DNA from: Cryobacterium melibiosiphilum
GTDB taxonomy: Bacteria > Actinomycetota > Actinomycetes > Actinomycetales > Microbacteriaceae
Length of the DNA: 64,000 nucleotides
NCBI RefSeq assembly: GCF_003602235.1
Contig: NZ_QZVS01000092.1
Location: forward strand, 62,001 to 126,000
Direction: 5' to 3'
Of the stretch, positions 25,893-34,635 are shown piece after piece (positions within the stretch are counted from its first letter, which is position 1; each line of letters begins with the position of its first letter). Position numbers and translations under genes: made by a program. A model generated the notes under the pieces. It ran no database searches and had not been told where the DNA came from. It was given only the letters and a program-made list of their open reading frames with translations.

Positions 25893-27278
25893 GTGACCCT
25901 GAACACCGCCGCCACCAGCGCCATTCCCGCCGATCCCGGCCCCAAGGTGCGCCTGCCGCAGAAGATGCGCAACCTCGAGCTGTTCCTGCTGCTCGTGGCC
26001 TGCGGCATCAACGCGAGCGCCGTGGTGCTCGTGCAGCTCGGCGCGCTCGGGGAGATCGACACCACACTGCTCTTTCTCGGAGTGACGCTCTCGGTGCTGG
26101 TGATCGCGCTGCACTTCGTGCTGCGCTTCGTGGCCCGCGACGCCGACCCTTTCATCCTGCCGATCGCGACGCTGCTCAACGGCCTGGGTATCGCGATGAT
26201 CTACCGCATCGATATCGCCGTGCAGGACAGCGGCTGGGAGAGCGCCGCGGTGCGCCAGACCGCGTGGAGCGCCCTGGCCATTGCCAGCGCGATCACCGTA
26301 CTGCTGATCATTCGCAACCACCGGGTGCTGTTTCGCTACACCTATATCTTTGGTTTCCTCGGCGTGCTGCTGCTGCTCTTGCCCCTGGTTCCCGGGCTCG
26401 GCAAGGAGATCAGCGGCGCCCGGGTCTGGATCAGCGTGGGTTCGTTCGCGACCTTCCAGCCCGGTGAGATCGCCAAGATCGCCCTCGCCGTGTTCTTCGC
26501 CGGTTATCTGGTGCGCAACCGGGACAGCCTCGCCATGGTCGGCAAGAAGTTCCTCGGCATGCGGTTTCCGCGGCTGCGGGACCTCGGCCCGATCCTGGTG
26601 GTCTGGGCCCTGTCGATGTCGGTCATCATCTTCCAGCGTGACCTTGGCACCGCGCTGCTCTACTTCGGCCTGTTCCTGGTCATGCTCTACCTCGCGACGG
26701 CCCGGATCAGCTGGGTTATTCTCGGTGTCGGTCTGTTCCTCGGCGGCGCCGTGCTCGCCAGCCAGACCCTCGAATACGTCAACGGCCGCTTCACGAACTG
26801 GCTCGACGCCCTCAACCCGGCCGTCTATGAGGCCCGCGGCGGCAGTTTCCAGCTCGTGCAGGGCCTCTTCGGCCTCGCCAAGGGCGGCCTGCTCGGTACC
26901 GGTCTCGGCCAGGGCCGCCCCGAGATCACCCCCGTGCCCCAGAGTGACTACATCATCGCGAGCCTCGGCGAAGAGCTCGGCCTCGCCGGTCTGTTCGCGA
27001 TCCTGGCCCTCTACCTGCTGCTCGTCGCCCGCGGGTTCCGCATCGGGTTCGCCGGCCAGGACGATTTCGGCAAGCTGCTCGCCGTGGGCCTCGCCTTCGT
27101 CATCGCGCTGCAGTGCTTCATCGTCATCGGCGGCGTCACCCGCGTCATCCCGCTGACCGGCCTGACCACCCCGTTTCTGGCCGCCGGCGGCTCCTCCCTC
27201 ATCGCCAACTGGATCATCGTCGCCCTGCTGCTGCGCCTGTCCGACACAGTGCGCAACCAACCCCGGCTGGTGGTCTAA
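25893..27278 (+). CDS. rodA: RodA/FtsW-family lipid II polymerase
   Basis: This 461-residue SEDS membrane protein has about 12 helices. Landmarks are VWISVGSFATFQPGEIAKIAL, the FQRDLGTALLYFGLF segment with the catalytic-type Asp, and the final PLTGLTTPFLAAGGSSLIAN. SEDS enzymes polymerise lipid II into glycan strands with a class B penicillin-binding protein, here the product of the immediately downstream gene. The GTG at 25893 starts 7 bases after the pstP stop. It is longer than E. coli RodA because of an N-terminal extension and two extra helices common in actinobacteria. Confidence 0.95.
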   Translation: MTLNTAATSAIPADPGPKVRLPQKMRNLELFLLLVACGINASAVVLVQLGALGEIDTTLLFLGVTLSVLVIALHFVLRFVARDADPFILPIATLLNGLGIAMIYRIDIAVQDSGWESAAVRQTAWSALAIASAITVLLIIRNHRVLFRYTYIFGFLGVLLLLLPLVPGLGKEISGARVWISVGSFATFQPGEIAKIALAVFFAGYLVRNRDSLAMVGKKFLGMRFPRLRDLGPILVVWALSMSVIIFQRDLGTALLYFGLFLVMLYLATARISWVILGVGLFLGGAVLASQTLEYVNGRFTNWLDALNPAVYEARGGSFQLVQGLFGLAKGGLLGTGLGQGRPEITPVPQSDYIIASLGEELGLAGLFAILALYLLLVARGFRIGFAGQDDFGKLLAVGLAFVIALQCFIVIGGVTRVIPLTGLTTPFLAAGGSSLIANWIIVALLLRLSDTVRNQPRLVV

Positions 27279-28733
27279 ATGAATCGCGAACTCAAACGCG
27301 TGAGCATCGTCGTGATGTTCATGTTCATCGCCCTGCTCGGCTCGACGACGGTCGTGCAGGCCTTCGAGGCCGAGAGTCTCAACGCGGATCCCCGCAACAC
27401 GCGCACGCTCTACGACAGCTATTCCGTCGAGCGCGGCGCGATCCTGGTTGACGGCGACCCGATCGCCCAGTCGATGCCCGCGGACGACAACTTCAAGTAC
27501 CTGCGCACCTACGCGAATGGGCCGCTCTACGCATCCGTCACCGGTTTCATCCCGATCAACGGCGCGCCGACCGGCCTCGAGTTCGCCCTCAACAGTGAGC
27601 TGACCGGAACCAGCAACTCGCAGTTCTTCGACAAGATCAGCGACATCGTCACCGGCGCCACCCCCAAGGGAGCGGCCGTGGAGATCACCATCGACCCGGT
27701 CGCCCAGCAGGCCGCGTGGGATGCCCTCGGCGACAAGACCGGCTCGGTCGTCGTCACCGAGCCGGCCACCGGGCGCATCCTGGCGATGGTGTCCAAGCCG
27801 AGCTACGACCCGAACCTGCTCACCGTGCACGACAACGCGGCGGTCACCGAGGCCTACGATTCCCTGGTCAACGATGAAAATGACCCGCTGATCGACCGCG
27901 CCACGAATTCGCTGAACCCGCCCGGTTCGGTCTTCAAGCTCGTCGTGACGACGGCGGCGCTCGAATCGGGCGATTTCACCCCCGAGAGCACCTTCCCGAA
28001 CCTGCAGACCTACACCGCCCCGGGCACCACGAGTGAGATCGAGAACTCCGGCGGCGGCACCTGCGGCGGCGGCGACACGGTCACCCTCGCCACGGCGCTG
28101 CGGCTCTCCTGCAACATTCCCTTCGCCGAGCTCGGCGTGCAGCTGGGTGACGCCGCGATCCTCGAGACCGCCGAGAAGTTCGGCTTCAACAGCGAATTCC
28201 AGATCCCGATGGATGTCGCCACGAGCGTCTACCCGACCGGCGGGCTTGACGACGCGTTCACCGCGCAGACGGCTTTCGGCCAGTACGAGGTGCGGGCGAC
28301 CCCGCTGCAGATGGCCATGGTCTCCGCCGCGATCGCCAACAAGGGCATCGTCATGCGACCGAACGTCGTCGAGGAGATCCTCGCCCCCAACCTGAGTTCG
28401 ATCAGCGCCTTCGAACCCGAAGAATTCGGCCGGGTGATGAGCGCCGCTACGGCGGCCACCCTCAGCGAGATGATGGTCAACGGCGTTCAGTCGGGTGCCG
28501 CGAGCAATGCGAGAATAGACGGGGTCAACGTGGCGGGTAAAACAGGCACAGCACAGAACGGTTCAAGCGAACCGTACACCCTGTGGTTTACCGGTTTTGC
28601 TCCGGCGGAAGACCCGGACTACGCAATCTCCGTTCTCGTCGAGGACGGCGGGGGAATGGGCCAGACCGGGTTCGGTAATCTACTTGCCGCACCAATCGCA
28701 CAACAGGTACTAGAGGCGGTGCTACAGAAATGA
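27279..28733 (+). CDS. pbpA: class B penicillin-binding protein PbpA
   Basis: The 484-residue protein has an N-terminal anchor helix (VSIVVMFMFIALLGSTTVV), a dimerisation-type domain and a transpeptidase domain. The three active-site motifs are present: SVFK after NPPG (nucleophile Ser and Lys, about residue 211), SCN (about 272), and KTG in VAGKTGTAQ (about 424). It crosslinks peptidoglycan outside the membrane and is the expected partner of RodA. It starts directly at the rodA stop; its own stop overlaps the pknA start (ATGA). Confidence 0.95.
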   Translation: MNRELKRVSIVVMFMFIALLGSTTVVQAFEAESLNADPRNTRTLYDSYSVERGAILVDGDPIAQSMPADDNFKYLRTYANGPLYASVTGFIPINGAPTGLEFALNSELTGTSNSQFFDKISDIVTGATPKGAAVEITIDPVAQQAAWDALGDKTGSVVVTEPATGRILAMVSKPSYDPNLLTVHDNAAVTEAYDSLVNDENDPLIDRATNSLNPPGSVFKLVVTTAALESGDFTPESTFPNLQTYTAPGTTSEIENSGGGTCGGGDTVTLATALRLSCNIPFAELGVQLGDAAILETAEKFGFNSEFQIPMDVATSVYPTGGLDDAFTAQTAFGQYEVRATPLQMAMVSAAIANKGIVMRPNVVEEILAPNLSSISAFEPEEFGRVMSAATAATLSEMMVNGVQSGAASNARIDGVNVAGKTGTAQNGSSEPYTLWFTGFAPAEDPDYAISVLVEDGGGMGQTGFGNLLAAPIAQQVLEAVLQK

Positions 28734-30454
28734 GACCCACTACAGGGCTCACCTTCGGGGGACGATACGAGCTGCAGTCGCGGATCGCCATCGGAGGCAT
28801 GGGCGAAGTGTGGAAGTCCACCGACCTCGTCATTGGTCGTACGGTCGCCATCAAGATCCTGAAAGACGAATACCTCGGTGACCCGGGCTTTCTCGAGCGT
28901 TTCCGCGCCGAGGCCCGCCATGCCGCCCTCGTCAACCACGAAGGCATCGCCAACGTGTTCGACTACGGCGAAGAAGACGGCAGCGCCTTCCTGGTCATGG
29001 AACTGGTGCCCGGTGAGGCGCTCTCCACCATCCTCGAGCGCGAGCACACCCTGCCGACCGACAAGGTGCTCGACATCGTCGCGCAGACATCCGCTGCCCT
29101 GCACGCCGCCCACGCCGCCGGGCTCGTGCACCGTGACATCAAGCCGGGCAACCTGCTGATCACGCCCGAGGGCCGCGTCAAGATCACCGACTTCGGCATC
29201 GCCCGCATCGCCGACCAGGTTCCCCTCACCGCGACCGGCCAGGTCATGGGCACCGTGCAGTACCTCTCTCCGGAGCAGGCGAGCGGCCACCCCGCCTCAC
29301 CGACCACCGACATCTACTCGATCGGCATCGTCGCCTACGAGTCTCTGGCCGGGCGTCGCCCGTTCACGGGGGAATCGCAGGTCGCCATCGCGATGGCGCA
29401 GATCAACGAGATCGCGCCCGACCTGCCCGACACTATCTCCGAACCCGTGCGCAACCTGGTCTTCGCCTGCCTCGCGAAGAACCCGGCCGACCGCCCGGCT
29501 TCGGCCGCACACCTCGCCCGGGCCGCCTCGGCACTCCGCCGCGGTGACGTCGCCGCCGCCGCGGCCGCCGTGCCGGCGATCCTCGACGGCACCACGGCCA
29601 CCGCCGCGACCATGCTCATGCCCGGCGCCGGCAACAACGATGCCACCACGATCATGCCCGCCGCGGTCCCCGGTTCCCGCGCCGACGCGGCCGCCGCCGA
29701 GGCCGACGGCACGAAGAAGAAGCGCAGTCCCTGGACCTGGCCGCTCATCGCCCTCATCGGGCTGCTCGCGATCGTGCTGACCGGCACGCTCATTGCCCTG
29801 GTCACCCAGAACAACGACACGCCGGTTCCCGCCGAGACCTCGGCCTCGGCCACCCCGAGCCGCTCGCCCACCCCCAGCGCATCTCCGACGCCGTCGGCCA
29901 CGCCCACACCCACGACCGTCACCGTGACGCAGGCCGATTTTCTCGGGCTGTCGAGCGCCGACGCACGCGCCAAACTCGAGGGCATGTCGCTCGTCGCGAA
30001 CATCGAGTCCGGTAACGCCGCCACCACGGGCGAAGAAGAAGACACGGTCTACTCGGTCAACCCGACCGGTCCGGTGCAGAAGAACGCCACCATCACGGTC
30101 AAGGTGTATGCGGCCATCGTGACGCCGAGCACGCCGACCGGCGCGCCGACGGTCACGCCGGCCGCTACCACCCCGGGTACCGCCGTCACGGTGACCTGGA
30201 CCGACCAGAGCTGCCCGAGCGGGCAGGCGCTGTCCGGCTACGAGGTCCTGGCCGAGGGTGGCGGCACGTCATCGCCGGCACCGGCGGGCGCCGAGGCCAA
30301 CTCGGCCACCGTGACCGCGGGTTCCTCCACTTTCACGGTCAAGTTCCGCTACTTTTGCGGCCAGGTTGGTTCCGAGTACTCCCCGACCACCACCGTGACG
30401 GTGGCCGCTGTGCCGGCCGCCACGCCGTCGCCGACGGCCACAGCAGCCGGGTAG
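28730..30454 (+). CDS. pknA: Ser/Thr protein kinase PknA with PASTA-like and Fn3-like ectodomain
   Basis: The 574-residue kinase has an N-terminal Hanks-type domain: GGMGEVWKS loop, VAIK lysine (about 41), HRDIKPGN (about 134), DFG (about 154), and a regulatory Thr-rich activation loop ending GTVQYLSPEQ. A juxtamembrane linker follows, then a membrane helix near 336-358 (LIALIGLLAIVLTGTLIALV). Outside, a PASTA-like domain (about 395-458) is followed by a fibronectin III-like domain with two cysteines (about 465-565). The mycobacterial PknA lacks these outer domains. It sits in the standard pknA slot, coupled to pbpA. Confidence 0.92.
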   Translation: MRPTTGLTFGGRYELQSRIAIGGMGEVWKSTDLVIGRTVAIKILKDEYLGDPGFLERFRAEARHAALVNHEGIANVFDYGEEDGSAFLVMELVPGEALSTILEREHTLPTDKVLDIVAQTSAALHAAHAAGLVHRDIKPGNLLITPEGRVKITDFGIARIADQVPLTATGQVMGTVQYLSPEQASGHPASPTTDIYSIGIVAYESLAGRRPFTGESQVAIAMAQINEIAPDLPDTISEPVRNLVFACLAKNPADRPASAAHLARAASALRRGDVAAAAAAVPAILDGTTATAATMLMPGAGNNDATTIMPAAVPGSRADAAAAEADGTKKKRSPWTWPLIALIGLLAIVLTGTLIALVTQNNDTPVPAETSASATPSRSPTPSASPTPSATPTPTTVTVTQADFLGLSSADARAKLEGMSLVANIESGNAATTGEEEDTVYSVNPTGPVQKNATITVKVYAAIVTPSTPTGAPTVTPAATTPGTAVTVTWTDQSCPSGQALSGYEVLAEGGGTSSPAPAGAEANSATVTAGSSTFTVKFRYFCGQVGSEYSPTTTVTVAAVPAATPSPTATAAG

Positions 30455-30480
30455 GCCACGAGACGCCGAGACCGACGGCT

Positions 30481-30504
30481 GCTACACGGCTACCCGGCTA
30501 CACG
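30481..30504. repeat. 8-bp tandem repeat, three copies
   Basis: Units gctacacg, gctacccg and gctacacg follow each other in the pknA-pknB gap. They are noncoding as far as I can see. Confidence 0.7.
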
Positions 30505-30532
30505 GCCACTCAGGGAAGGTTCGCTAAACTAT

Positions 30533-30560
30533 CGATCACTGCGCGTTGCGCCAGTGATCG
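30533..30560. promoter_or_regulatory. perfect inverted repeat in pknB leader
   Basis: CGATCACTG at 30533-30541 is matched by CAGTGATCG at 30552-30560 across a 10-base loop, ending 18 bases before the pknB start codon. It could be an operator or an RNA hairpin next to the ribosome site (GGGGAGAG at 30566-30573). It is not followed by a T-run, so it is not a standard terminator. Confidence 0.55.
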
Positions 30561-30578
30561 AGCGCGGGGAGAGTTGCA

Positions 30579-32276
30579 TTGTCTGAGGATGGCCGTTTGT
30601 TGGCCGGTCGTTACCGGATCGGCGCCCTGATCGGACGCGGCGGCATGTCTGACGTGCACGTTGGCACTGATTCCCGTCTCGGCCGCACCGTCGCGATCAA
30701 ACTCCTGAAGTCGACCCTCGCCGTCGACCCGGCCTTCCGCACCCGCTTTCGCCAGGAGGCCCAGGCGGCGGCCCGGATGGCGCACCCCACCATCGTGCGC
30801 GTCTTCGACGCGGGCGAAGAAACCGTCACCGACGACGACGGCAGCGAAACGCAGGTGCCCTTCATCGTCATGGAGCACGTCGACGGTCGCCTGTTGAAAG
30901 ACATCATCCGCGAGGGCCCGATCGACGCCAAGGAGTCGGTGCGCATCATCGACGGCGTGCTGACCGCCCTCGAATACTCCCACCGCGCCGGGGTCGTGCA
31001 CCGCGACATCAAACCGGGCAACATCATGATCACCAAGTCCGGCCAGGTCAAGGTCATGGACTTCGGCATCGCCCGGGCCATCTCCGACTCGTCGGCGACC
31101 GTCGCCCAGACCACCGCCATCCTCGGCACTGCCTCGTATTTCTCGCCCGAGCAGGCCAAGGGCGAGTCCGTCGATGCGCGCACCGACCTCTACTCCACGG
31201 GCGTGGTGCTCTTCGAGATGCTCACCGGGCGCACGCCGTTCCGCGGGGACACCCCGGTAGCGGTCGCCTACCAGCACGTCAGCGAGATCCCGGTCAAGCC
31301 GAGTTCGCTCAATCCGAAGGTGTCACCGGCCCTCGATATCGTTGTCGCCCACGCGCTCACCAAGGATCGCTTCGGCCGCTACCAGAGCGCCGTGGAGTTT
31401 CGCAACGACGTCGAAACCGCCGGCGCCGGCACGGTGCCGGTCCACCGCACCGTGGAGGAGGCCGGCGGCGGCCTGTTCGGTTCGGCCCCGCTGGTCGCCT
31501 CCGGCTCCGAGCTCGCGCTCAAGCAACTGACCGAAGACCAGACCATGGCGCGCACCCAGCGCCGCCCCCCGGTGATCTGGGTCTGGGCCGGCATCCTCAG
31601 TGTGATCGTGATTGTCTTTGCCGTCGTCTACTGGGTATACAACCTCACCCCCTCCGACAACCTGCCCGACACGACCCGGGCGGTGCCGACGCTCACCGGG
31701 CAGACCTACGACGCGGCCCAGGACATTCTCATCGACCTCGACCTGCCGGCCACCCGCGCCGAGGAGGCCAGTGCTGATGTCCCCGCTGACCAGGTCATCC
31801 GCACCTATCCGCCCGCGGGCACCCTGGTCAACCTGTCCGAGGTCATCAAGGTCTTCGTCTCAACCGGTGCGCAGCCCGTCGACGTTCCCGACGTCACCAA
31901 TCGCTCGATAGCGGATGCGCAGGCCGCCATCACCGCGGCCGGCCTGGTTCCCGGCTCGGTCACCTCCGAGAACTCACCGAACGTCGGTGCCGACGTCGTG
32001 CTGCGCACCGACCCCGAAGCCGACGTCGAAGAACAGGCCGGCCAAACCGTCAATTTCATCGTCTCGAGCGGCCAGGTCACCCTTCCGGACCTGACCGGCC
32101 AGTCGCTCAGCGCGGCACTCGACCTGCTCGGGGACGCGAACACCCTGCTCGCGGCCACCCCGCAGCCCGATCCGAGCTGCCCCGGTGAAGCGAATTCGCC
32201 GATCACGACACAGTCCCTCGCGCCCGGCGACGTGCCCCAGGGCTCGACCATCACGCTCACCTACTGCGCCGGCTGA
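30579..32276 (+). CDS. pknB: Ser/Thr protein kinase PknB with three PASTA domains
   Basis: This 565-residue membrane kinase starts at TTG 30579 behind GGGGAGAG. Its kinase domain shows RGGMSDVHVG, VAIK (about 40), HRDIKPGN (about 141), DFG (about 161) and YFSPEQAKGESVD. A membrane helix lies near 332-355 (VWAGILSVIVIVFAVVYWV). Three extracellular PASTA repeats follow at about 368-430, 431-500 and 501-565. PASTA domains bind muropeptides or lipid II and couple wall status to phosphorylation of MurJ-, FhaA- and DivIVA-like targets. It is separated from pknA by 124 bases with an inverted repeat, so it may have its own control. It is convergent with trpG. Confidence 0.95.
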   Translation: MSEDGRLLAGRYRIGALIGRGGMSDVHVGTDSRLGRTVAIKLLKSTLAVDPAFRTRFRQEAQAAARMAHPTIVRVFDAGEETVTDDDGSETQVPFIVMEHVDGRLLKDIIREGPIDAKESVRIIDGVLTALEYSHRAGVVHRDIKPGNIMITKSGQVKVMDFGIARAISDSSATVAQTTAILGTASYFSPEQAKGESVDARTDLYSTGVVLFEMLTGRTPFRGDTPVAVAYQHVSEIPVKPSSLNPKVSPALDIVVAHALTKDRFGRYQSAVEFRNDVETAGAGTVPVHRTVEEAGGGLFGSAPLVASGSELALKQLTEDQTMARTQRRPPVIWVWAGILSVIVIVFAVVYWVYNLTPSDNLPDTTRAVPTLTGQTYDAAQDILIDLDLPATRAEEASADVPADQVIRTYPPAGTLVNLSEVIKVFVSTGAQPVDVPDVTNRSIADAQAAITAAGLVPGSVTSENSPNVGADVVLRTDPEADVEEQAGQTVNFIVSSGQVTLPDLTGQSLSAALDLLGDANTLLAATPQPDPSCPGEANSPITTQSLAPGDVPQGSTITLTYCAG

Positions 32277-32342
32277 CCCGCTTCGCCGGGCGCCAGGCCC
32301 CGCACCAAAACCGGATGAAACGCTCGAAGGCAGCTCAATCGG

Positions 32343-32378
32343 GTCCGTCGAGGCTGTGCGGTCCGTCGAAGCTGTGCG
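32343..32378. repeat. 18-bp direct tandem duplication
   Basis: The block beginning gtccgtcgaggctgtgcg at 32343 is repeated at 32361 with one change. It lies in the convergent gap between pknB and trpG and ends just before the trpG stop codon. Confidence 0.7.
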
Positions 32379-32379
32379 G

Positions 32380-33018
32380 TCAGGCGAGGCGCAACAGCGG
32401 GTGCAGCCCCTGGGCGGTGGCCTGGGCCTCCGGCAGGCCACACAGGGCGAGCCAGTTCGCGAGCATGAGGTAGCCGCCCTCGGTCAGCACGGACTCCGGG
32501 TGGAACTGCACGCCCAGAATCGGTGCGGTCTCGTGTCGCAGCCCCATGATCACGCCGTCGGCTGTCGTCGACGTCACGACCAGCTCGTCCGGCACGGTCG
32601 ACGCGACGACGGCGAGCGAGTGGTACCGCGTGGCCGTGAACGGCTGCGGCACCCCCGCGTAGAAGGGGCTGTCGTCGTGGCTGATGACGCTCGTCTTGCC
32701 GTGCATCAGCTCTTCGGCGTTGGTGACCGTCGCGCCGAAGGCCTCCGCGATCGCCTGGTGCCCGAGGCAGACACCGAACAGGGGCACCTGGGCCGCCAGG
32801 GCCGCGTGCACGAGCGAGATCGACACCCCAGCATCCGCCGGCGCACCCGGCCCGGGGGAGAGCAGCACACCGTCATACAAGCGGATGCGCTCGGCCGCCT
32901 CGGACGCGTCGAACGCGTCGTTCCGCAGCACGTCGGTTTCGGCGCCGAGTTCCTGCAGGTACCCGTTCAGGGTGTACACAAAACTGTCGTAGTTGTCGAT
33001 GACAAGGATTCGGGTCAT
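32380..33018 (-). CDS. trpG: glutamine amidotransferase, anthranilate/aminodeoxychorismate synthase component II
   Basis: The 212-residue class I glutaminase has the oxyanion and nucleophile region FGVCLGHQAIAE (catalytic Cys about 84) and the catalytic His-Glu in FHPESVLTEGG. It frees ammonia from glutamine for TrpE (tryptophan) or PabB (folate). Actinobacterial origin regions carry a lone copy at this position, so its synthase partner lies elsewhere and may be shared. TrpG versus PabA cannot be decided here. Its ATG overlaps the stop of the 53-residue membrane protein gene (ATGA), implying a small operon with the sortase. Confidence 0.92.
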   Translation of the reverse strand: MTRILVIDNYDSFVYTLNGYLQELGAETDVLRNDAFDASEAAERIRLYDGVLLSPGPGAPADAGVSISLVHAALAAQVPLFGVCLGHQAIAEAFGATVTNAEELMHGKTSVISHDDSPFYAGVPQPFTATRYHSLAVVASTVPDELVVTSTTADGVIMGLRHETAPILGVQFHPESVLTEGGYLMLANWLALCGLPEAQATAQGLHPLLRLA

Positions 33019-33176
33019 GGACTACCCACCGTGGCTTCCTGATTGTTGACGAGCGTATCGACCCAGGGGAATACCCAGGTCGCGAGGGCGTAGAGCGCTC
33101 CGACCAGCAGGAGCAGGGCGAGCAGGATGCGCAGCCACAGCGGGCCGGGCAGTACGCGCCAGAGTGCAAGATACAT
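33015..33176 (-). CDS. 53-residue single-pass membrane protein
   Basis: A short gene with ATG at 33176 and TGA at 33015-33017 encodes MYLALWRVLPGP followed by a hydrophobic helix (WLRILLALLLLVGALYALAT) and a short polar end (DTLVNNQEATVGSP). It fills the gap between the class E sortase stop (9 bases away) and the trpG start, overlapping the latter by four bases. Basic residues before the helix suggest N-in topology. The packing argues strongly that it is real. I do not recognise a named family; a role with the sortase is an inference from position. Confidence 0.75.
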   Translation of the reverse strand: MYLALWRVLPGPLWLRILLALLLLVGALYALATWVFPWVDTLVNNQEATVGSP

Positions 33177-33185
33177 CGGTAAGTC

Positions 33186-34031
33186 CTATCCCGCGGCCTG
33201 CGCGGCAATGATCGGGGCGAGGTCGGCCGGGGCTCCGGCCGAGGTCGGCTGCCACGACTCGAAGACCCCGTAGGCAATGATGCGTTCGGCGGTGGAGTAC
33301 AGGGGGTTACAGCTGGTGAGGGTGATGATGCGGTCGACGGCCGCGGCATCCGGTGCGTTGGGAACCGGGGCGATGACGCCGACAACCGAGGGGTCGACAT
33401 ATTCCATGTCCCGGTACCGGTACGTGTAGTAACCATCGGCGGTCTGCACGTAGATGGCGTCGCCGAGCTGCAACTCGTTGATGAGGTGCATGCCGCCACC
33501 GTAAGCACTGCGGTGCGCCGCGACGGCGAAGTTGCCCACCTCACCGGGCATCTGGGTGTCCGGATAGTGACCGATACCGAGGCGGGTGCTGTTCAGCACG
33601 TCGTGACCGGTGCCTTCGGCGACCGTGCGGTGATACTCGGCACCGAAACGCGGAACGTAGAGCACCGCGAAGGCGGTGGCGTTGCCGGGGGCGGCCGCCA
33701 CGATCGGATCACCGTAGTCGGTCGCACCGGGGGTCTCCGCCGTTTCCTCGGGTTCGGCGGTCGCCGACGCTTCGAGCTCGGCCTGGGCGAGGCGGTCCTG
33801 TTCGATCCAGTCCTGGCTGATCTCACTCGCCGCGTCGGACTGTTCGTTCGCCATGATGGCGTCGTTCCACCACAGCTGCCAGCCGAGGAACAGCATCACC
33901 AGCACTCCGGCCGTGATGAGCAGCTCTCCAAGCACGCCGATCACGGACAGGCCGGGGCGTACCCGGCGACTGGTTCGGGTTCGGCGTTCCGCGCGCCGCG
34001 AAGGTGCGCTGGTTTCGGCCGGATCCGTCAT
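33186..34031 (-). CDS. class E sortase
   Basis: This 281-residue protein has an N-terminal membrane helix (ELLITAGVLVMLFLGWQLWW) and an acidic linker. Its sortase domain carries the catalytic triad: His in FAVAAHRSAYGGG (about 166), Cys in ITLTSCNPLYSTAERIIAYG (about 234) and the Arg shortly after (ER). Class E enzymes recognise LAxTG and attach proteins to the wall or pilin in actinobacteria. The ATG at 34031 is the natural start. It heads a small operon with the 53-residue protein and trpG. Confidence 0.93.
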   Translation of the reverse strand: MTDPAETSAPSRRAERRTRTSRRVRPGLSVIGVLGELLITAGVLVMLFLGWQLWWNDAIMANEQSDAASEISQDWIEQDRLAQAELEASATAEPEETAETPGATDYGDPIVAAAPGNATAFAVLYVPRFGAEYHRTVAEGTGHDVLNSTRLGIGHYPDTQMPGEVGNFAVAAHRSAYGGGMHLINELQLGDAIYVQTADGYYTYRYRDMEYVDPSVVGVIAPVPNAPDAAAVDRIITLTSCNPLYSTAERIIAYGVFESWQPTSAGAPADLAPIIAAQAAG

Positions 34032-34097
34032 GGCTCGAGTCTAATGGCGGGCATACGTGGATACGCCCAGAATGCCACGGACCCGTGCGGGTAGGGC

Positions 34098-34127
34098 GTG
34101 GACTACGTGGACTACGTGGACTACGTG
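34098..34127. repeat. 9-bp tandem repeat, three copies plus part
   Basis: gtggactac repeats at 34098, 34107 and 34116, followed by gtg. It lies in the divergent gap between the sortase and crgA, upstream of both starts. Confidence 0.8.
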
Positions 34128-34180
34128 CCCACGGAGAGGCGCAGGCCGCGTGTGCAGTATATGGAGGTAGGATCGCACCT

Positions 34181-34444
34181 ATGGCACGCACCGATCCCCG
34201 CTCTAAGTCCGCTCGCGATTCTCAGCCGGCCCGTGAAACGGTCGTCCGGTCGGGCGAACAGGCGCCGAACGCGGTCTGGTTCAAGCCGGTTATGTTCGGC
34301 TTTATGCTGCTCGGCCTGGCCTGGATCATCGTGTTCTACTGGAGCCAGAGCCTGTACCCGATTCCTGCGCTCGGTTCGTGGAACATTCTGGTGGGCTTCG
34401 GAATCGCCTTCGTCGGCTTCCTGATGACCACCCGCTGGCGATAG
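34181..34444 (+). CDS. crgA: cell division regulator CrgA
   Basis: This 87-residue protein has a polar N-terminal 30 residues and two membrane helices (MFGFMLLGLAWIIVFYWS and WNILVGFGIAFVGFLMTT) with the short loop QSLYPIPALGS. It is the standard size and build of CrgA/UPF0233, which interacts with FtsZ and septal penicillin-binding proteins in actinobacteria. The ATG at 34181 gives the usual short N-terminus. It lies alone on the plus strand between the sortase and rhomboid genes, as often seen in this chromosomal block. Confidence 0.92.
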   Translation: MARTDPRSKSARDSQPARETVVRSGEQAPNAVWFKPVMFGFMLLGLAWIIVFYWSQSLYPIPALGSWNILVGFGIAFVGFLMTTRWR

Positions 34445-34568
34445 CCAGTCGCCCCCAGCACAACACCCCCAAACTGGGGAACGCGATTTTCGCCGGTTTC
34501 TGAGTTGAGTTACACGGGTGTAATTATCCCCATGTGGAAACTCCTGTGGATAACTCCCCACCCCTGAA

Positions 34569-34587
34569 ACGGGCCTGAACGGCCCGT
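34569..34587. terminator. hairpin in crgA/rhomboid convergent gap
   Basis: ACGGGCC at 34569-34575 pairs with GGCCCGT at 34581-34587 around a 5-base loop. No T-run follows, so efficiency is uncertain. A perfect DnaA-box-like nonamer (tgtggataa) occurs at 34545-34553 beside it. Confidence 0.45.
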
Positions 34588-34635
34588 GAACACCTGCCTA
34601 ACGGTGGGGTGAGCCTGTGTGTACCGACGGCCCGG

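Noticed and set aside
24597-27830. A 1077-codon minus-strand frame opposite pstP, rodA and pbpA
   Set aside because: Composition is Asp/His/Gly/Glu-rich without any motif; the plus-strand genes have clear family motifs throughout.
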